The notes: generated from the letters alone by a model not told the origin. A stretch of 64,000 bases of DNA from CAXBID01 sp963815305 (GCA_963815305.1 CAWFFW010000001.1:1178001-1242000); one strand, 5' to 3'. Counted from the first letter of the stretch, positions 17,588 to 27,292 are shown. Numbers and translations: made by a program.

Positions 17588-18025
17588 CTACCGCATTTTA
17601 TCTAACAAGTCACTTAATTGTTCCGCTTCATCCTCTGTTAAATTTTTTAATAAATCTCTATTAAAATTATCTGGAATTTTTTCTAATAATACCTTACCTT
17701 CTTCAGTTATAGCAATTTTCACAACGCGTCTGTCGTGTTCTGAAGTACAACGTTCTATGTACTTTTTTGCACATAGTTTATCCATTAAACGCGTTGCATT
17801 GGGTGCGCGTTCTATCATTCTATCTTTTATTATTTGAACGTTCAAAGGTTCTCGAGCACCTTTCAAAATACGTAAAATATTATACTGCTGTGGAGAAATA
17901 CCAAACGATTTGAAAAATTCATTTTGATGGCTTGTTATCCAATTTGCCGTATAAATAATATTTAACAATGCCTTAATCCGATTATTTACAAATTTTGAAT
18001 TTATATCTTTTGACAGATCTCCCAT
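17588..18025 (-). CDS. MarR family transcriptional regulator
   Basis: The 145-residue winged-helix regulator has dimerisation helices at both ends, a recognition region around FGISPQQYNILRILKGAREPLNV and PNATRLMDKLCAKKYI, and the wing RCTSEHDRRVVKIAITEEG with the family's conserved DRR. It sits between an FMN reductase gene (11 bases upstream) and two pirin genes. It probably represses these redox genes through the palindrome at 17553-17570 and a related element before the reductase. The inducer is unknown; no obviously redox-placed Cys pair is visible. Confidence 0.9.
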   Translation of the reverse strand: MGDLSKDINSKFVNNRIKALLNIIYTANWITSHQNEFFKSFGISPQQYNILRILKGAREPLNVQIIKDRMIERAPNATRLMDKLCAKKYIERCTSEHDRRVVKIAITEEGKVLLEKIPDNFNRDLLKNLTEDEAEQLSDLLDKMR

Positions 18026-18036
18026 GTTATGGATTT

Positions 18037-18567
18037 TTAAAGCGCTTCTTGAAAATTTTCAACCTTAGTTTTTAAATCTGAATTTAAATCATCGTTTACA
18101 ATATTGTTAGCGCTAAAATTTTCTCCAAATGATGGCAATGAAAATGTTTCAATAATATTCGCATCATGTCTTGGAAAACGATCGTGAGCTATTGACAAAA
18201 CGGAGACTCCTCCCCTTTCGCCTGGCGATGTTGCCATTAAAAGTATAGGTTTTCCAAAAAATGTTTTAGCTTCTATTCTAGACATCCAGTCAAATAAATT
18301 TTTAAAAACTGTTGCATATGCACCATTGTGCTCTGCTAAAGACAACATGATACCATCAGATTTTTTGATGATATTTAAAAACTTGTGTGCGTTATCAGGA
18401 ATGCCATTTTTATTTTCTAAATCGATACCATAAATTGGTAATTCAAAATCATTCAAGTCTAAAATTTCAACATCTACACCATCTAATAAACTCGTAGCAT
18501 AAGTTACCAATTGTTTGTTTATTGATGTTTTACTATTACTGCCTGCAAAGGCAATTATCTTTTTCAT
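18037..18567 (-). CDS. NADPH-dependent FMN reductase-like oxidoreductase
   Basis: The flavodoxin-like protein of about 176 residues starts MKKIIAFAGSNSKTSINKQL. The phosphate-binding loop GSNSKTSIN for FMN is followed by the LxLNDFELPIY and LSLAEHNGAY segments typical of NADPH-dependent FMN and azo- or quinone reductases. A longer reading frame begins at 18633, but the family N-terminus MKKI at 18567 is the more likely start. It heads a probable operon with marR and the pirins, which suggests detoxification of quinones or electrophiles. Confidence 0.86.
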   Translation of the reverse strand: MKKIIAFAGSNSKTSINKQLVTYATSLLDGVDVEILDLNDFELPIYGIDLENKNGIPDNAHKFLNIIKKSDGIMLSLAEHNGAYATVFKNLFDWMSRIEAKTFFGKPILLMATSPGERGGVSVLSIAHDRFPRHDANIIETFSLPSFGENFSANNIVNDDLNSDLKTKVENFQEAL

Positions 18568-18610
18568 ATTTATCATTTTTAAGAGTACAAATATAGAATA
18601 AATTGTTTTA

Positions 18611-18624
18611 TATTCCAAGGAAAC
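18611..18624. promoter_or_regulatory. Possible second MarR-type operator
   Basis: TATTCCAAGGAAAC has inverted TTCC/GGAA arms and resembles the half-sites of the perfect palindrome at 17553. It lies 44 bases upstream of the chosen FMN reductase start, in the intergenic region shared with the divergent carboxylase gene. Confidence 0.4.
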
Positions 18625-18703
18625 TATTTCCATGTAATTTATTTTAACAAATTATTTAATTTTAGTACTCCATATTTTGTAAATTCGTAAAAACTTTTTT
18701 AGT

Positions 18704-20332
18704 ATGGATATTAACTTCAATAAAAACGAAGATCATAATAAATTATTAGTTTCAGAATTAACCAAACGCTTGGCAAAAGTTAGTTTAGGTGGTGGTAAGT
18801 CAAGAATAGAAAAGCTTCATAGTAAAGGAAAGATGACCGCTAGAGAGCGCATAAACTATTTGCTTGATGCTAAAGCTAAATCTATTGAAATAGCTGCTTT
18901 TGCTGGAGAGGATATGTATGCAGAACATGGTGGATGCCCTTCTGGTGGTGTCGTTGTAAAATTAGGATATGTAAAAGGTAAACAATGCATTGTAGTGGCC
19001 AATGATGCCACAGTAAAAGCTGGTGCTTGGTTTCCTATTACTGGAAAAAAGAACTTAAGAGCTCAGGAAATTGCTATTGAAAACAAACTTCCTATTATTT
19101 ATTTGGTAGATTCCGCTGGTGTGTATTTACCATTACAAGATGAGATTTTTCCTGATAAAGAACATTTCGGGCGTATTTTTAGAAATAATGCGATTATGAG
19201 CAGTATGGGTATTACTCAAATTGCGGCTGTTATGGGAAGTTGTGTAGCTGGTGGTGCATATTTACCAATTATGAGTGATGAAGCGTTAATAGTTGATAAA
19301 ACGGGAAGTATTTTTCTTGCTGGAAGTTATTTGGTAAAAGCGGCTATTGGTGAAACTATTGATAATGAAACTTTAGGCGGAGCAACTACACATTGCGAGA
19401 TTTCTGGGGTAACCGATTATAAAGCTAAAGATGATAAAGACGCACTAGATACTATAAAAAATATTGTTGATAAAATAGGTGATTTTGATAAAGCTGGTTT
19501 TAACAGAGCAGATAGTAAAAAGCCAAAGGAAAACCCTGAAGATATTTATGGAATAATACCTAAAAGTCGTGCAGACCAATACGATATGTATGACATCATT
19601 AAACGACTTGTTGATAACTCAGAATTTGATGAATATAAAGCTGGTTTCGGTAAAACCATTATTACCGCTTATGCGCGTATAGATGGATGGGCTGTTGGCA
19701 TTGTTGCTAATCAACGAAAATTAGTGAAAACTAAAAAAGGTGAAATGCAGTTTGGAGGCGTTATATATAATGATAGTGCTGATAAAGCGACGCGTTTTAT
19801 TGCTAACTGCAATCAGAAAAAAATACCATTAGTATTTTTGCAGGACGTGACCGGGTTTATGGTGGGTAGTAAATCTGAACACGGCGGTATCATAAAAGAT
19901 GGTGCTAAAATGGTTAATGCCGTTAGTAATTCTGTAGTTCCTAAGTTTACTGTTATTTTGGGAAATAGCTACGGTGCTGGTAATTATGCGATGTGTGGGA
20001 AAGCCTATGACCCCAGATTAATTGTTGCATGGCCAAGTGCCGAACTTGCTGTAATGAGTGGCAATTCAGCAGCTAAAGTATTACTTCAAATTGAAAAAGC
20101 ATCTTTAGAAAAGAAAGGTGAAAAAATTACACCTGAAAAAGAAGCGGCATTATTTAATAAAATTAAAGATAGATACGATAATCAAGTTTCCCCTTATTAT
20201 GCGGCTGCCAGAATTTGGACCGATGCTATTATAAACCCATTAGATACCAGAACTTGGATTAGTATGGGTATTGAAGCTGCTAACAATGCCCCTATTGAAA
20301 AGAAATTTAACTTAGGTATTTTACAGGTTTAA
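18704..20332 (+). CDS. Acyl-CoA carboxylase carboxyltransferase (beta) subunit
   Basis: This 542-residue carboxyltransferase moves a carboxyl group from biotin to an acyl-CoA. The N-terminal half has KMTARERI and the GGCPSGG segment, followed by SAGVYLPLQDE and MGSCVAGGAYLPIMSDEA, which form the CoA site and oxyanion hole. The C-terminal half has FLQDVTGFMVG, GNSYGAGNYAMCG and the MSGNSAAKVL segment of the biotin site. The pattern is close to methylcrotonyl-CoA carboxylase beta chains, but propionyl-CoA is also possible. No alpha (biotin) subunit lies next to it. A strong terminator follows. Confidence 0.88.
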   Translation: MDINFNKNEDHNKLLVSELTKRLAKVSLGGGKSRIEKLHSKGKMTARERINYLLDAKAKSIEIAAFAGEDMYAEHGGCPSGGVVVKLGYVKGKQCIVVANDATVKAGAWFPITGKKNLRAQEIAIENKLPIIYLVDSAGVYLPLQDEIFPDKEHFGRIFRNNAIMSSMGITQIAAVMGSCVAGGAYLPIMSDEALIVDKTGSIFLAGSYLVKAAIGETIDNETLGGATTHCEISGVTDYKAKDDKDALDTIKNIVDKIGDFDKAGFNRADSKKPKENPEDIYGIIPKSRADQYDMYDIIKRLVDNSEFDEYKAGFGKTIITAYARIDGWAVGIVANQRKLVKTKKGEMQFGGVIYNDSADKATRFIANCNQKKIPLVFLQDVTGFMVGSKSEHGGIIKDGAKMVNAVSNSVVPKFTVILGNSYGAGNYAMCGKAYDPRLIVAWPSAELAVMSGNSAAKVLLQIEKASLEKKGEKITPEKEAALFNKIKDRYDNQVSPYYAAARIWTDAIINPLDTRTWISMGIEAANNAPIEKKFNLGILQV

Positions 20333-20337
20333 AATAA

Positions 20338-20367
20338 AAAGAGCGACATGGCTGTCGCTCTTTTTTT
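20338..20367. terminator. Bidirectional intrinsic terminator
   Basis: A stem of 8-9 bp, GAGCGACA/TGTCGCTC with a TGGC loop, has A-rich sequence on one side and seven T on the other. It separates convergent genes and can serve both strands. Confidence 0.88.
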
Positions 20368-20371
20368 CTTA

Positions 20372-23300
20372 CTAAAAAATAACTTTTCCAACTTCAAGTT
20401 CATCTTCTTCTTTATCCAATCTTAAAACCTTAATTTTTTTTGTTTCATTTTTACTTCCATAATGAGTAAACATGGTAATTTTTAATGTTGTTGGTCCTGA
20501 AATTTTTTGAACTTGATCTGCATAATAATCAATCAATATTTCATAATTTCCTTTGAATGCTTTCTTTATCATAAATTCCTCTGGCCCATAACCATCCATC
20601 ATATCTTCAGATAATCGGCCTCCATCTTTTGAGTTTTTATTACTATATAATATTTTCTCTGAATTGGGATTCTCAACCCATAAATCTATATCTGTATCAT
20701 TATGATTCCAATCAACAACTACCCTTAAATCTACTTTAAAGTCTTTTATTAATCTTTTTTGCTCGTAGTTTAATTTTATATATTTTTTATACTTACCAGC
20801 TATATGACAAGCTTCAACATAAGCTATATTTTCTATCCCATAAAATCGTTCATCCTCATCTTTTTCAAGTAAATCTCCTTCTACAATTTTATATAATAAA
20901 TCAAAAGCTTTTTGATATTCTCCAACATTTTCATAAGCTAAAGCTAAATCTCTATATGACTGAGGCTCTTCTGGTCTTAGCTCTAATACTTCTGTATACA
21001 CATGTACAGCTAAATGATCCTTTTTAAGACTTTCTAATTTATAACCCAAAGCTCTTATTAATTCATGATTATCTATCTCTATTTCAATAAGGTTAGTAAG
21101 TATTTGAACTGCTAATTCAGCTTCATTAATAGACTCAAAAAATTCAGCTACATCAATAAAAAAAGTTGGCGTGTTTTTAAATTGTTGTCTTAAATCTAAA
21201 TACTTTTTATACGCCTCATTTTTATCATAAGTTTCGTCTAATTCTTTAATATATGACGCTTTTGGCATCCAAGGTTTAAATTTAATTTCTTCATCTATCT
21301 TTTTATTTAATTCTTCAATTTTTTCAAAATTTGACTCTATTCCCTTTTTCGTAGAAATAATAATAACACCATTATTTGCTCTACTTCCATAAATTGATGC
21401 TCCTGAACCATTTTTTAATACTCTAATATTATCTATTTCTTTTGTTGAAATTTCCAAAAACTCCTCTTTAGCATAAGGTATTCCATCAACTACATAAAGT
21501 GGTTGATTAGTGTCTAACATTGAACTTAACCCTCTAATCTTAATTGATGTTCCAGAACCAATTGTACCATTATTATTCTGAATAGTAACCCCAGAAACTC
21601 TACCTTGAAGCGAACTTACAAATGAATTATCTAAACTGTTCTCAACACTTTCTGATGTCACTACACTAACCGAACCAGTAATAGATTGTTTTCTTTGTAT
21701 TCCATAGCCTATAACTACAACTTCATCCAACATTGATGCATCTTCATCTAAAGAGGTATTAACAATATCTTCATTATTCAATTCAACTTCCTTAGTAACA
21801 TAACCTATATAAGAAAAGACTAAAATATTACCAGTATCAGCATTTAGTGAATAATTTCCATCAAAATCTGATACAGCACCACCTGATGAATTTTTTATAT
21901 AAATATTTGCACCTGGTAATGGGTGTCCATGGTAATCTTTAATTACTCCATAAACAATATGTTTTGTTGAATCAAGTGCTACCCTTCTATTATTGACTGT
22001 ATTATTTTGATTTGAAGAAGATGAAACTTGTTGATTAGACTCTGTATTAATAACATCATTGAATTGATTCTCTTGGTTGTCAACATTAGTGCTTTCTATA
22101 TTAGATGAATTATTTTTTGCATTTTTAATTATTGTTATATTCTTTTCTCTTTTTGAAAAATCTGTATCATACCAATCTAATAATTCTATATAATCGTCTT
22201 TTAACTCTTCCCTTCTATCTTTTAAATCTTCCAATCTTTCTGTATCATTAGCTTTTGAGAGTTGAAGATATCTTTTATATTCTTCTTTTAATTCTTCAGG
22301 TGGTTCAATTTTATATTTAACATAATCTTCAATCCTATCTAAAATAATCATTGAAGTATAATTAGTTATCAAATGATGTTTTTTAGCCAACTTTATTATT
22401 TCTTCTTTTGACTTGATACTACTCTTATTCAAATGCTCCAACTTTTGTTTTGCCCATAGTCTTTTAACAATAGAGTTATTACTTGCCTCATTTAAATTAA
22501 TTTTATATCGATCAACTATTTCATTATTGTAACCAAATAACAATTCGATTTCGGTATTCGTTTTAAATTTTCCTGATAATGAAAAATCTTGTGAAATATT
22601 TGTGTTTTTAGTTGGATAAACCTCATAAACATCTGAATTATCAACTATTCCAAGAAATTGATAGGTTTCGTTTTTTAATGATTCAAATGCATTTTGTATT
22701 GGCTTTATTGAAAGGTTAATATAATTTCCTGAAGACTTAATCGCCATTTCTTGAAGTTTGTCATGATTTGCTGATGTTACAGCATTAATAGTATACATAG
22801 GGTTATTTACTTTTTCTAAAGTTCCTAAATTATCCATGCCATCTGTGAATAATAAATATTCATCAGCCGCATAATTATTTAAATCCATAAAAGAAGTGCC
22901 ACCATCGTAAATAATATTTTTAATTTCTTTCTTTAAAGTCTCCCAGTTTCCGTTTTTTATTTCAAAAATTTTTGATTGATTTATTTTATTATTAAAAGAC
23001 ACAAATTCTATTTTAACATCTCCTAAATATTTAATGTATAAATTTAAAAGTTCTAACTCTTTTTTAAGATTCCTATATTCCATTGAATAAGACGCATCCC
23101 ACAAAAGCGCTATTGATTTTGGTTTTTCCTTAAGTCTAAGTTTAGTTTCAAACACCTTATAGAAATTAAAGTAATCGTTATAAATTGATTTGCTTTCAAA
23201 TTCTTCTAATGGTACTTCAATTTTAATTGGAGTATTTGGGATATAATTTTCAGCTTGAAAAATTGCGATTTTTAAATTGTTCTTATCCTCTAAAAATTTA

Positions 23301-23881
23301 AATCCATTATAATTGCCTACATCAACAATATTTAATTTTTTTTTATTAAAGACTGAAATATTTATTGTAAACTTTAATAAGGTATTTTTAAAACTTAGTG
23401 GTAAGGTATATGCATGCGCATTATTACTTGAATGAAGCACTTGCTCATAAGTTATCTCAATTTCCTTAAATCTATTAGCAGGAATAGGATAAACTCGCGC
23501 TTTGTAATTGTTTCCTTTAGTCATCTCTAACAAACCTGGATCTATGGTTTGTCTAACCGTACTTTCGTAAGCAACTCGCCCTAATTCCTTTTCTACTATT
23601 ACTGCGTGTCTTAATTTACCATTAATACTCATAGCAAAATCTATAACCGATTGCCCTTGCCCTAAAGGAAATGCCAACTCACCTTCTAAAACTCTATTTG
23701 TTGAATTATAAAATTTCATGTTGTAGGTTGTTGTTGCTATATTCCCTAGTATGTTTATCTTTATATGTAATTCGGAAAGTTGAAGAGATGTTGAGTCATT
23801 TAATATTACTTTCGGAATTTCTTGTGACGTTACTTTTGTAATTATCAAAACAAAAAGTAATAAAAAAGTAAAGGTTTTCAT
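20372..23881 (-). CDS. Chimeric VIT-VWA-carboxypeptidase-like-TonB plug-TPR-DUF2135 protein
   Basis: The 1169-residue exported protein has the signal peptide MKTFTFLLLFVLIITKVTSQ. A VIT domain (about 22-150) includes EGELAFPLGQGQSVIDF and ARVYPIPAN. A VWA-like domain (about 255-400) has MIDAS motif DASYS at 262-266. A charged helical linker (about 480-590) and a Ser/Asn-rich stretch follow. Then come a carboxypeptidase-regulatory-like beta domain (642-705) and a TonB-receptor plug (718-848) with DEVVVIGYG, SIKIRGLSS, LYVVDGIPY and GSRANNGVIIISTKKG. TPR-like helices (890-1040) and a DUF2135 domain (1050-1140; DWNHNDTDIDLWVENP) complete it. No beta barrel is present, so it is not a transporter. 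VIT-VWA proteins suggest adhesion or protein-protein scaffolding. Confidence 0.85.
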   Translation of the reverse strand: MKTFTFLLLFVLIITKVTSQEIPKVILNDSTSLQLSELHIKINILGNIATTTYNMKFYNSTNRVLEGELAFPLGQGQSVIDFAMSINGKLRHAVIVEKELGRVAYESTVRQTIDPGLLEMTKGNNYKARVYPIPANRFKEIEITYEQVLHSSNNAHAYTLPLSFKNTLLKFTINISVFNKKKLNIVDVGNYNGFKFLEDKNNLKIAIFQAENYIPNTPIKIEVPLEEFESKSIYNDYFNFYKVFETKLRLKEKPKSIALLWDASYSMEYRNLKKELELLNLYIKYLGDVKIEFVSFNNKINQSKIFEIKNGNWETLKKEIKNIIYDGGTSFMDLNNYAADEYLLFTDGMDNLGTLEKVNNPMYTINAVTSANHDKLQEMAIKSSGNYINLSIKPIQNAFESLKNETYQFLGIVDNSDVYEVYPTKNTNISQDFSLSGKFKTNTEIELLFGYNNEIVDRYKINLNEASNNSIVKRLWAKQKLEHLNKSSIKSKEEIIKLAKKHHLITNYTSMIILDRIEDYVKYKIEPPEELKEEYKRYLQLSKANDTERLEDLKDRREELKDDYIELLDWYDTDFSKREKNITIIKNAKNNSSNIESTNVDNQENQFNDVINTESNQQVSSSSNQNNTVNNRRVALDSTKHIVYGVIKDYHGHPLPGANIYIKNSSGGAVSDFDGNYSLNADTGNILVFSYIGYVTKEVELNNEDIVNTSLDEDASMLDEVVVIGYGIQRKQSITGSVSVVTSESVENSLDNSFVSSLQGRVSGVTIQNNNGTIGSGTSIKIRGLSSMLDTNQPLYVVDGIPYAKEEFLEISTKEIDNIRVLKNGSGASIYGSRANNGVIIISTKKGIESNFEKIEELNKKIDEEIKFKPWMPKASYIKELDETYDKNEAYKKYLDLRQQFKNTPTFFIDVAEFFESINEAELAVQILTNLIEIEIDNHELIRALGYKLESLKKDHLAVHVYTEVLELRPEEPQSYRDLALAYENVGEYQKAFDLLYKIVEGDLLEKDEDERFYGIENIAYVEACHIAGKYKKYIKLNYEQKRLIKDFKVDLRVVVDWNHNDTDIDLWVENPNSEKILYSNKNSKDGGRLSEDMMDGYGPEEFMIKKAFKGNYEILIDYYADQVQKISGPTTLKITMFTHYGSKNETKKIKVLRLDKEEDELEVGKVIF

Positions 23882-24034
23882 AATAGTTGATTTTAAAGTT
23901 TAGCATAAAACTAAACCCAATCACTATGTCATAAAACAAATAATGAGTGAAGTGTACTTTTGAATGAGTAACGCACAAAAAAAAGCCAAACTTATTAAGT
24001 TTAGCATTTTACAATTATAATAATAGATTTAATT

Positions 24035-25114
24035 CTACTCTTCAATCAAACCTAAAGCTTTTAAATTTTTCTTTCGATGAATTTTACCTGAACCTGTTTC
24101 AATAAACTTAGATATTGTAAAAACTTCTTTGGGTTTTTCATATTTATCTAAAACTTCAAAAATTGTTTTATCAATATCGTTTTTGTCATCTTCTAAAATC
24201 AAAACAACTTTATCTCCTAAAGTGTCATCGGGTATTGATGAAATAAAAAATTGCTGTTTAATTTTACTTCTAAGTTTAAACTCGATTTCTTCAGGATATA
24301 GTTTTATTCCGCCTGAATTAATGACATTATCATAACGCCCTAACCATTCAAAACTAGAGTTTGAGTGGACTTTAACGATATCGTTCGTAATAATTTTTTC
24401 TTCAGAAAGTTTGGGAGCATCAATTACCAAACACCCTCTTTTATCAGTAGAAACAGAAATATCTGGTAATGTTTTAAAATATTTATCTGTATCAGCACCA
24501 TCTAGATGATTGAGTTTTTTAACGGCGATATGAGATACCGTTTCGGTCATGCCATAAGTTTCATAAACTTGTGGTTTTTTGTCTTTTATAAGATCAATGA
24601 TTTGATTGGATACTCGGCCTCCTCCAACAATTACCGTTTTTATACTGTTTAGGTATTTTGCGAAATTTTTAAGTTGCATGGGAGTAAATGCACAAAAATA
24701 ATAGTCTTTTTCATAATCTATAAGTGGCAATGCGGATGGTTCTACCATGTCCAACTCTAATCCTAGAATTAATGCTCTAACTATCATCATTTTACCTGCA
24801 ATAAAGTTTGAAGGCAAACAGTTTAAAACTTTATTTCCTGGTTCTAACTCAAAAAAATCACCGGTCATAATGGCAGAATTTACCATAGCCTGCTTTTGTA
24901 TTTTTAAGTGCTTTGGTCTTCCAGTAGATCCTGATGTTTTTACAATAATAAATTCTTCTTTATCTAACCAATCGAGTAAAAATATACCAAGTTCTTTTTG
25001 ATAAGGCACGCCTTCTTTAACAAAACTATATGCTACTTCCATGAGGTCATCAAATGAGTAGTGATGGTTGTTTAACTTAAATCTAAAATGTACGTTTTTA
25101 TAATTTGGAATCAT
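24035..25114 (-). CDS. menE: O-succinylbenzoate-CoA ligase-type AMP-binding enzyme (MenE)
   Basis: This 359-residue ANL ligase is short, as is usual for flavobacterial MenE. Motifs are VKTSGSTGRPKHLKI (phosphate loop, about residue 58), YETYGMTETVSH (adenine site) and WLGRYDNVINSGGIKLYPEEIE (ribose Asp and hinge), with the catalytic lysine near the end in ETGSGKIHRKKN. It activates o-succinylbenzoate to its CoA thioester in menaquinone synthesis; menC, menA and menB in this cluster support the assignment. The gene overlaps the CPBP protease gene upstream by 17 bases. Confidence 0.86.
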   Translation of the reverse strand: MIPNYKNVHFRFKLNNHHYSFDDLMEVAYSFVKEGVPYQKELGIFLLDWLDKEEFIIVKTSGSTGRPKHLKIQKQAMVNSAIMTGDFFELEPGNKVLNCLPSNFIAGKMMIVRALILGLELDMVEPSALPLIDYEKDYYFCAFTPMQLKNFAKYLNSIKTVIVGGGRVSNQIIDLIKDKKPQVYETYGMTETVSHIAVKKLNHLDGADTDKYFKTLPDISVSTDKRGCLVIDAPKLSEEKIITNDIVKVHSNSSFEWLGRYDNVINSGGIKLYPEEIEFKLRSKIKQQFFISSIPDDTLGDKVVLILEDDKNDIDKTIFEVLDKYEKPKEVFTISKFIETGSGKIHRKKNLKALGLIEE

Positions 25115-26087
25115 GTTCTCCTATGGTATCAATTATTTTATAATTATCTTTTAATGGCTCAATTACTTTTCCAAATAATTTATCTTTCCAGTTGGTCCAT
25201 TTATATTTCTTAGCCAAAATAAAAAGTAATATTGGAAATATTACAAAAACGGGGACAAAAATTTCTCCTAAAGCCATAGTTTCAGGATCACTCATGTCCT
25301 TTAAAACAGAATGTGTTTGAAATGCCGTCCAATCTGCTGTTACTAAAAGTGCTGTAAATAAATTATTTGCTGCATGAAAACCTAAAGCTAACTCCATACC
25401 TTCATCCATAAGTGTTAATATACCTAAAAATAAACCCGTACCTATGTAATACACCATAATTACGGGACCTAACTTATCAACTTCTGGGTTTGCAATGTGA
25501 AGTAGACCAAAAACTGCTGATGTTATTATTAATGGCACCCATTTATTTTTCACTATAACACCAATCCCCTGCATTAAATAACCTCTAAACAAGTATTCTT
25601 CAAAACTAGTTTGCAAAGGCACCATAATAATGGCTATAATACATAGAATAATAAAAGGTATCAATTTAAAATTAAGTACATAATCTTCTGGTGCAATAAA
25701 GAAATAATCAACCAGCACTAAACCACTTGATAAAATACCCCACAACAGAAATACAAACCAAAAACGTTTCCAGTCTATTTTTTTTCTAGTTGTTGTTAAA
25801 TGTTTTATAGATTGATTATGAATAAATCTAACGGCAATGAATAATGCAATTAAACCTCCCACAAATGGAAGCAACACAAAAACTAAGTTGATATTTGACT
25901 CAAATAAAGTCATAATATAATTCGTATCGCTCAACCTTGAAGTATCAATATTACCCCTAGCAGTTTCAATACCAATCGCTATTCCATGTGGCACTGAAAA
26001 AATAAAAACACCAGCAATGGCTATAATTAAACCTACTAAATAGCGCCACCAATCATGTAAAACATTAAACGCTTGAGCTATAAACAT
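25098..26087 (-). CDS. CPBP (CAAX/Abi) family intramembrane protease
   Basis: The 329-residue integral membrane protein has about eight hydrophobic helices and the CPBP catalytic motifs: FEEYLFRGYLMQG (EExxxR type), FGLLHIANPE (second motif His) and LGFHAANNLFTAL (HxxxN, third motif). Homologues are glutamate-type intramembrane endopeptidases; the substrate is unknown. The gene overlaps menE by 17 bases, so it belongs to the same transcript, but no link to menaquinone synthesis is known. Confidence 0.87.
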   Translation of the reverse strand: MFIAQAFNVLHDWWRYLVGLIIAIAGVFIFSVPHGIAIGIETARGNIDTSRLSDTNYIMTLFESNINLVFVLLPFVGGLIALFIAVRFIHNQSIKHLTTTRKKIDWKRFWFVFLLWGILSSGLVLVDYFFIAPEDYVLNFKLIPFIILCIIAIIMVPLQTSFEEYLFRGYLMQGIGVIVKNKWVPLIITSAVFGLLHIANPEVDKLGPVIMVYYIGTGLFLGILTLMDEGMELALGFHAANNLFTALLVTADWTAFQTHSVLKDMSDPETMALGEIFVPVFVIFPILLFILAKKYKWTNWKDKLFGKVIEPLKDNYKIIDTIGEHDSKL

Positions 26088-26100
26088 ATCTTATAAATTA

Positions 26101-26128
26101 AATCCCGAATCAAGTTCAGAATGACAGT
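26101..26128. repeat. Short repeat-like fragment
   Basis: CGAATCAAGTTCAGAATGACA (26106-26126) resembles the reverse of a GTCATTCTGAACTTGATTC element that I recall as dispersed between genes in Bacteroidota. Only one fragment occurs in this window, so the assignment rests on memory. Confidence 0.3.
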
Positions 26129-26149
26129 TAATAATTTGAGACAACATGG

Positions 26150-27193
26150 TTAATATTGAATCTTTCCTAAATTCCAGTTCAAAGTATTATCGTATCGCAA
26201 AGTACCATTTTTTACTTGTAATGGCGAATCAAAATTATTGGTAAATAAACTTCCCGTTCCTAAACCTTGTGGTAACTTGTTTTGAATTTTATAGGTGTAT
26301 TGTGCTATGGTATTTAAGCCAATATTGCTCTCTAGAGCACTTGTTATCCACCAACCTACTTGGTTTAATTCTGCCATATTTATCCACTCATCACTTCCTT
26401 TAAAACCTCCAATTAAACTTGGTTTTAAAATAATGTATTGCGGTTTTATAGTTTGTATCAATTCTTGTTTTTTTGTTACTGAAAAAACACCAATTAATTC
26501 TTCGTCTAAGGCAATTGGTAAAGGTGTACTTTCACATAGTAAAGCCATCTCATCAATTTGCCCTTGTTTTATGGGCTGTTCAATAGAATGTATATCTAAA
26601 TCAGAGAGGATCTTTAATTTTTCTAACGCCTCCGAGGAAGAAAATGCGCCGTTAGCATCCACTCGTAATTCAATATCTTTTGAGGTGAATTCATTTCTGA
26701 CGGATTTTAAAAGATTGATTTCTTTCTGAAAATCAATGGCTCCAATTTTCATTTTAATACAACTAAAACCAGCTTTAATTTTTTCTTGAATTTGTTTTTT
26801 CATAAAACTTTTAGAACCCATCCAAATTAATCCATTAATTGGAATAGAATCTTCACCTTCCGTAAACTTTGATGGAAATAATTTAAAACAATCTCGACTT
26901 TCTAAAGATTTAAAAGCCATTTCTAACCCGAATTGAATACTAGGAAATTCAATCAATTCATTCAATAACTCCTTTAAACCAAGATTAATATGAGTACAAA
27001 CCCATGTTAACTTGTCTTCATAATCTGGTCTATCATCAATTGAGAGCCCTCTAAACAAACCACATTCTCCAATACCTTCTTTCTCATTTATTTTCAAAAA
27101 AAGAAAATAGGTTTCCTTTGTTTTTAAAATACCACGAGAAGTTCCGCTAGCTTGTTTGAAATTTAAAATATACTTTTTATAGGTGGCCTTCAT
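26150..27193 (-). CDS. menC: o-Succinylbenzoate synthase (MenC), enolase superfamily
   Basis: The enzyme of about 347 residues dehydrates SHCHC to o-succinylbenzoate. Enolase-superfamily residues are visible: the Lys pair in CIKMKIGA, a metal Asp in LRVDANGAF, Glu in HSIEQPI, Asp/Glu in IALDEELIG and Lys in YIILKPSLIGG. A longer frame begins at 27268, but MKATYKKYILNF (27193) matches the usual start of flavobacterial MenC, and the extra 25 residues would run through a terminator hairpin. It lies upstream of the CPBP gene and menE, probably co-transcribed. Confidence 0.9.
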   Translation of the reverse strand: MKATYKKYILNFKQASGTSRGILKTKETYFLFLKINEKEGIGECGLFRGLSIDDRPDYEDKLTWVCTHINLGLKELLNELIEFPSIQFGLEMAFKSLESRDCFKLFPSKFTEGEDSIPINGLIWMGSKSFMKKQIQEKIKAGFSCIKMKIGAIDFQKEINLLKSVRNEFTSKDIELRVDANGAFSSSEALEKLKILSDLDIHSIEQPIKQGQIDEMALLCESTPLPIALDEELIGVFSVTKKQELIQTIKPQYIILKPSLIGGFKGSDEWINMAELNQVGWWITSALESNIGLNTIAQYTYKIQNKLPQGLGTGSLFTNNFDSPLQVKNGTLRYDNTLNWNLGKIQY

Positions 27194-27220
27194 AATTTTT
27201 TCAAAAATACACATTGTAAA

Positions 27221-27257
27221 TAAAAAAGTTGACATCTTCCTAATTTTAGATATCAAC
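27221..27257 (-). terminator. Intrinsic terminator of the carbonic anhydrase gene
   Basis: On the minus strand, GTTGATATC pairs with GATGTCAAC (one G-T pair) across a 12-base loop and is followed by TTTTTTATTT. It lies between the carbonic anhydrase stop (27293) and the menC start (27193), so menC probably has its own promoter or depends on read-through. Confidence 0.65.
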
Positions 27258-27292
27258 TTTTCTATCAACTAAACAATAAATATAAATTTATA

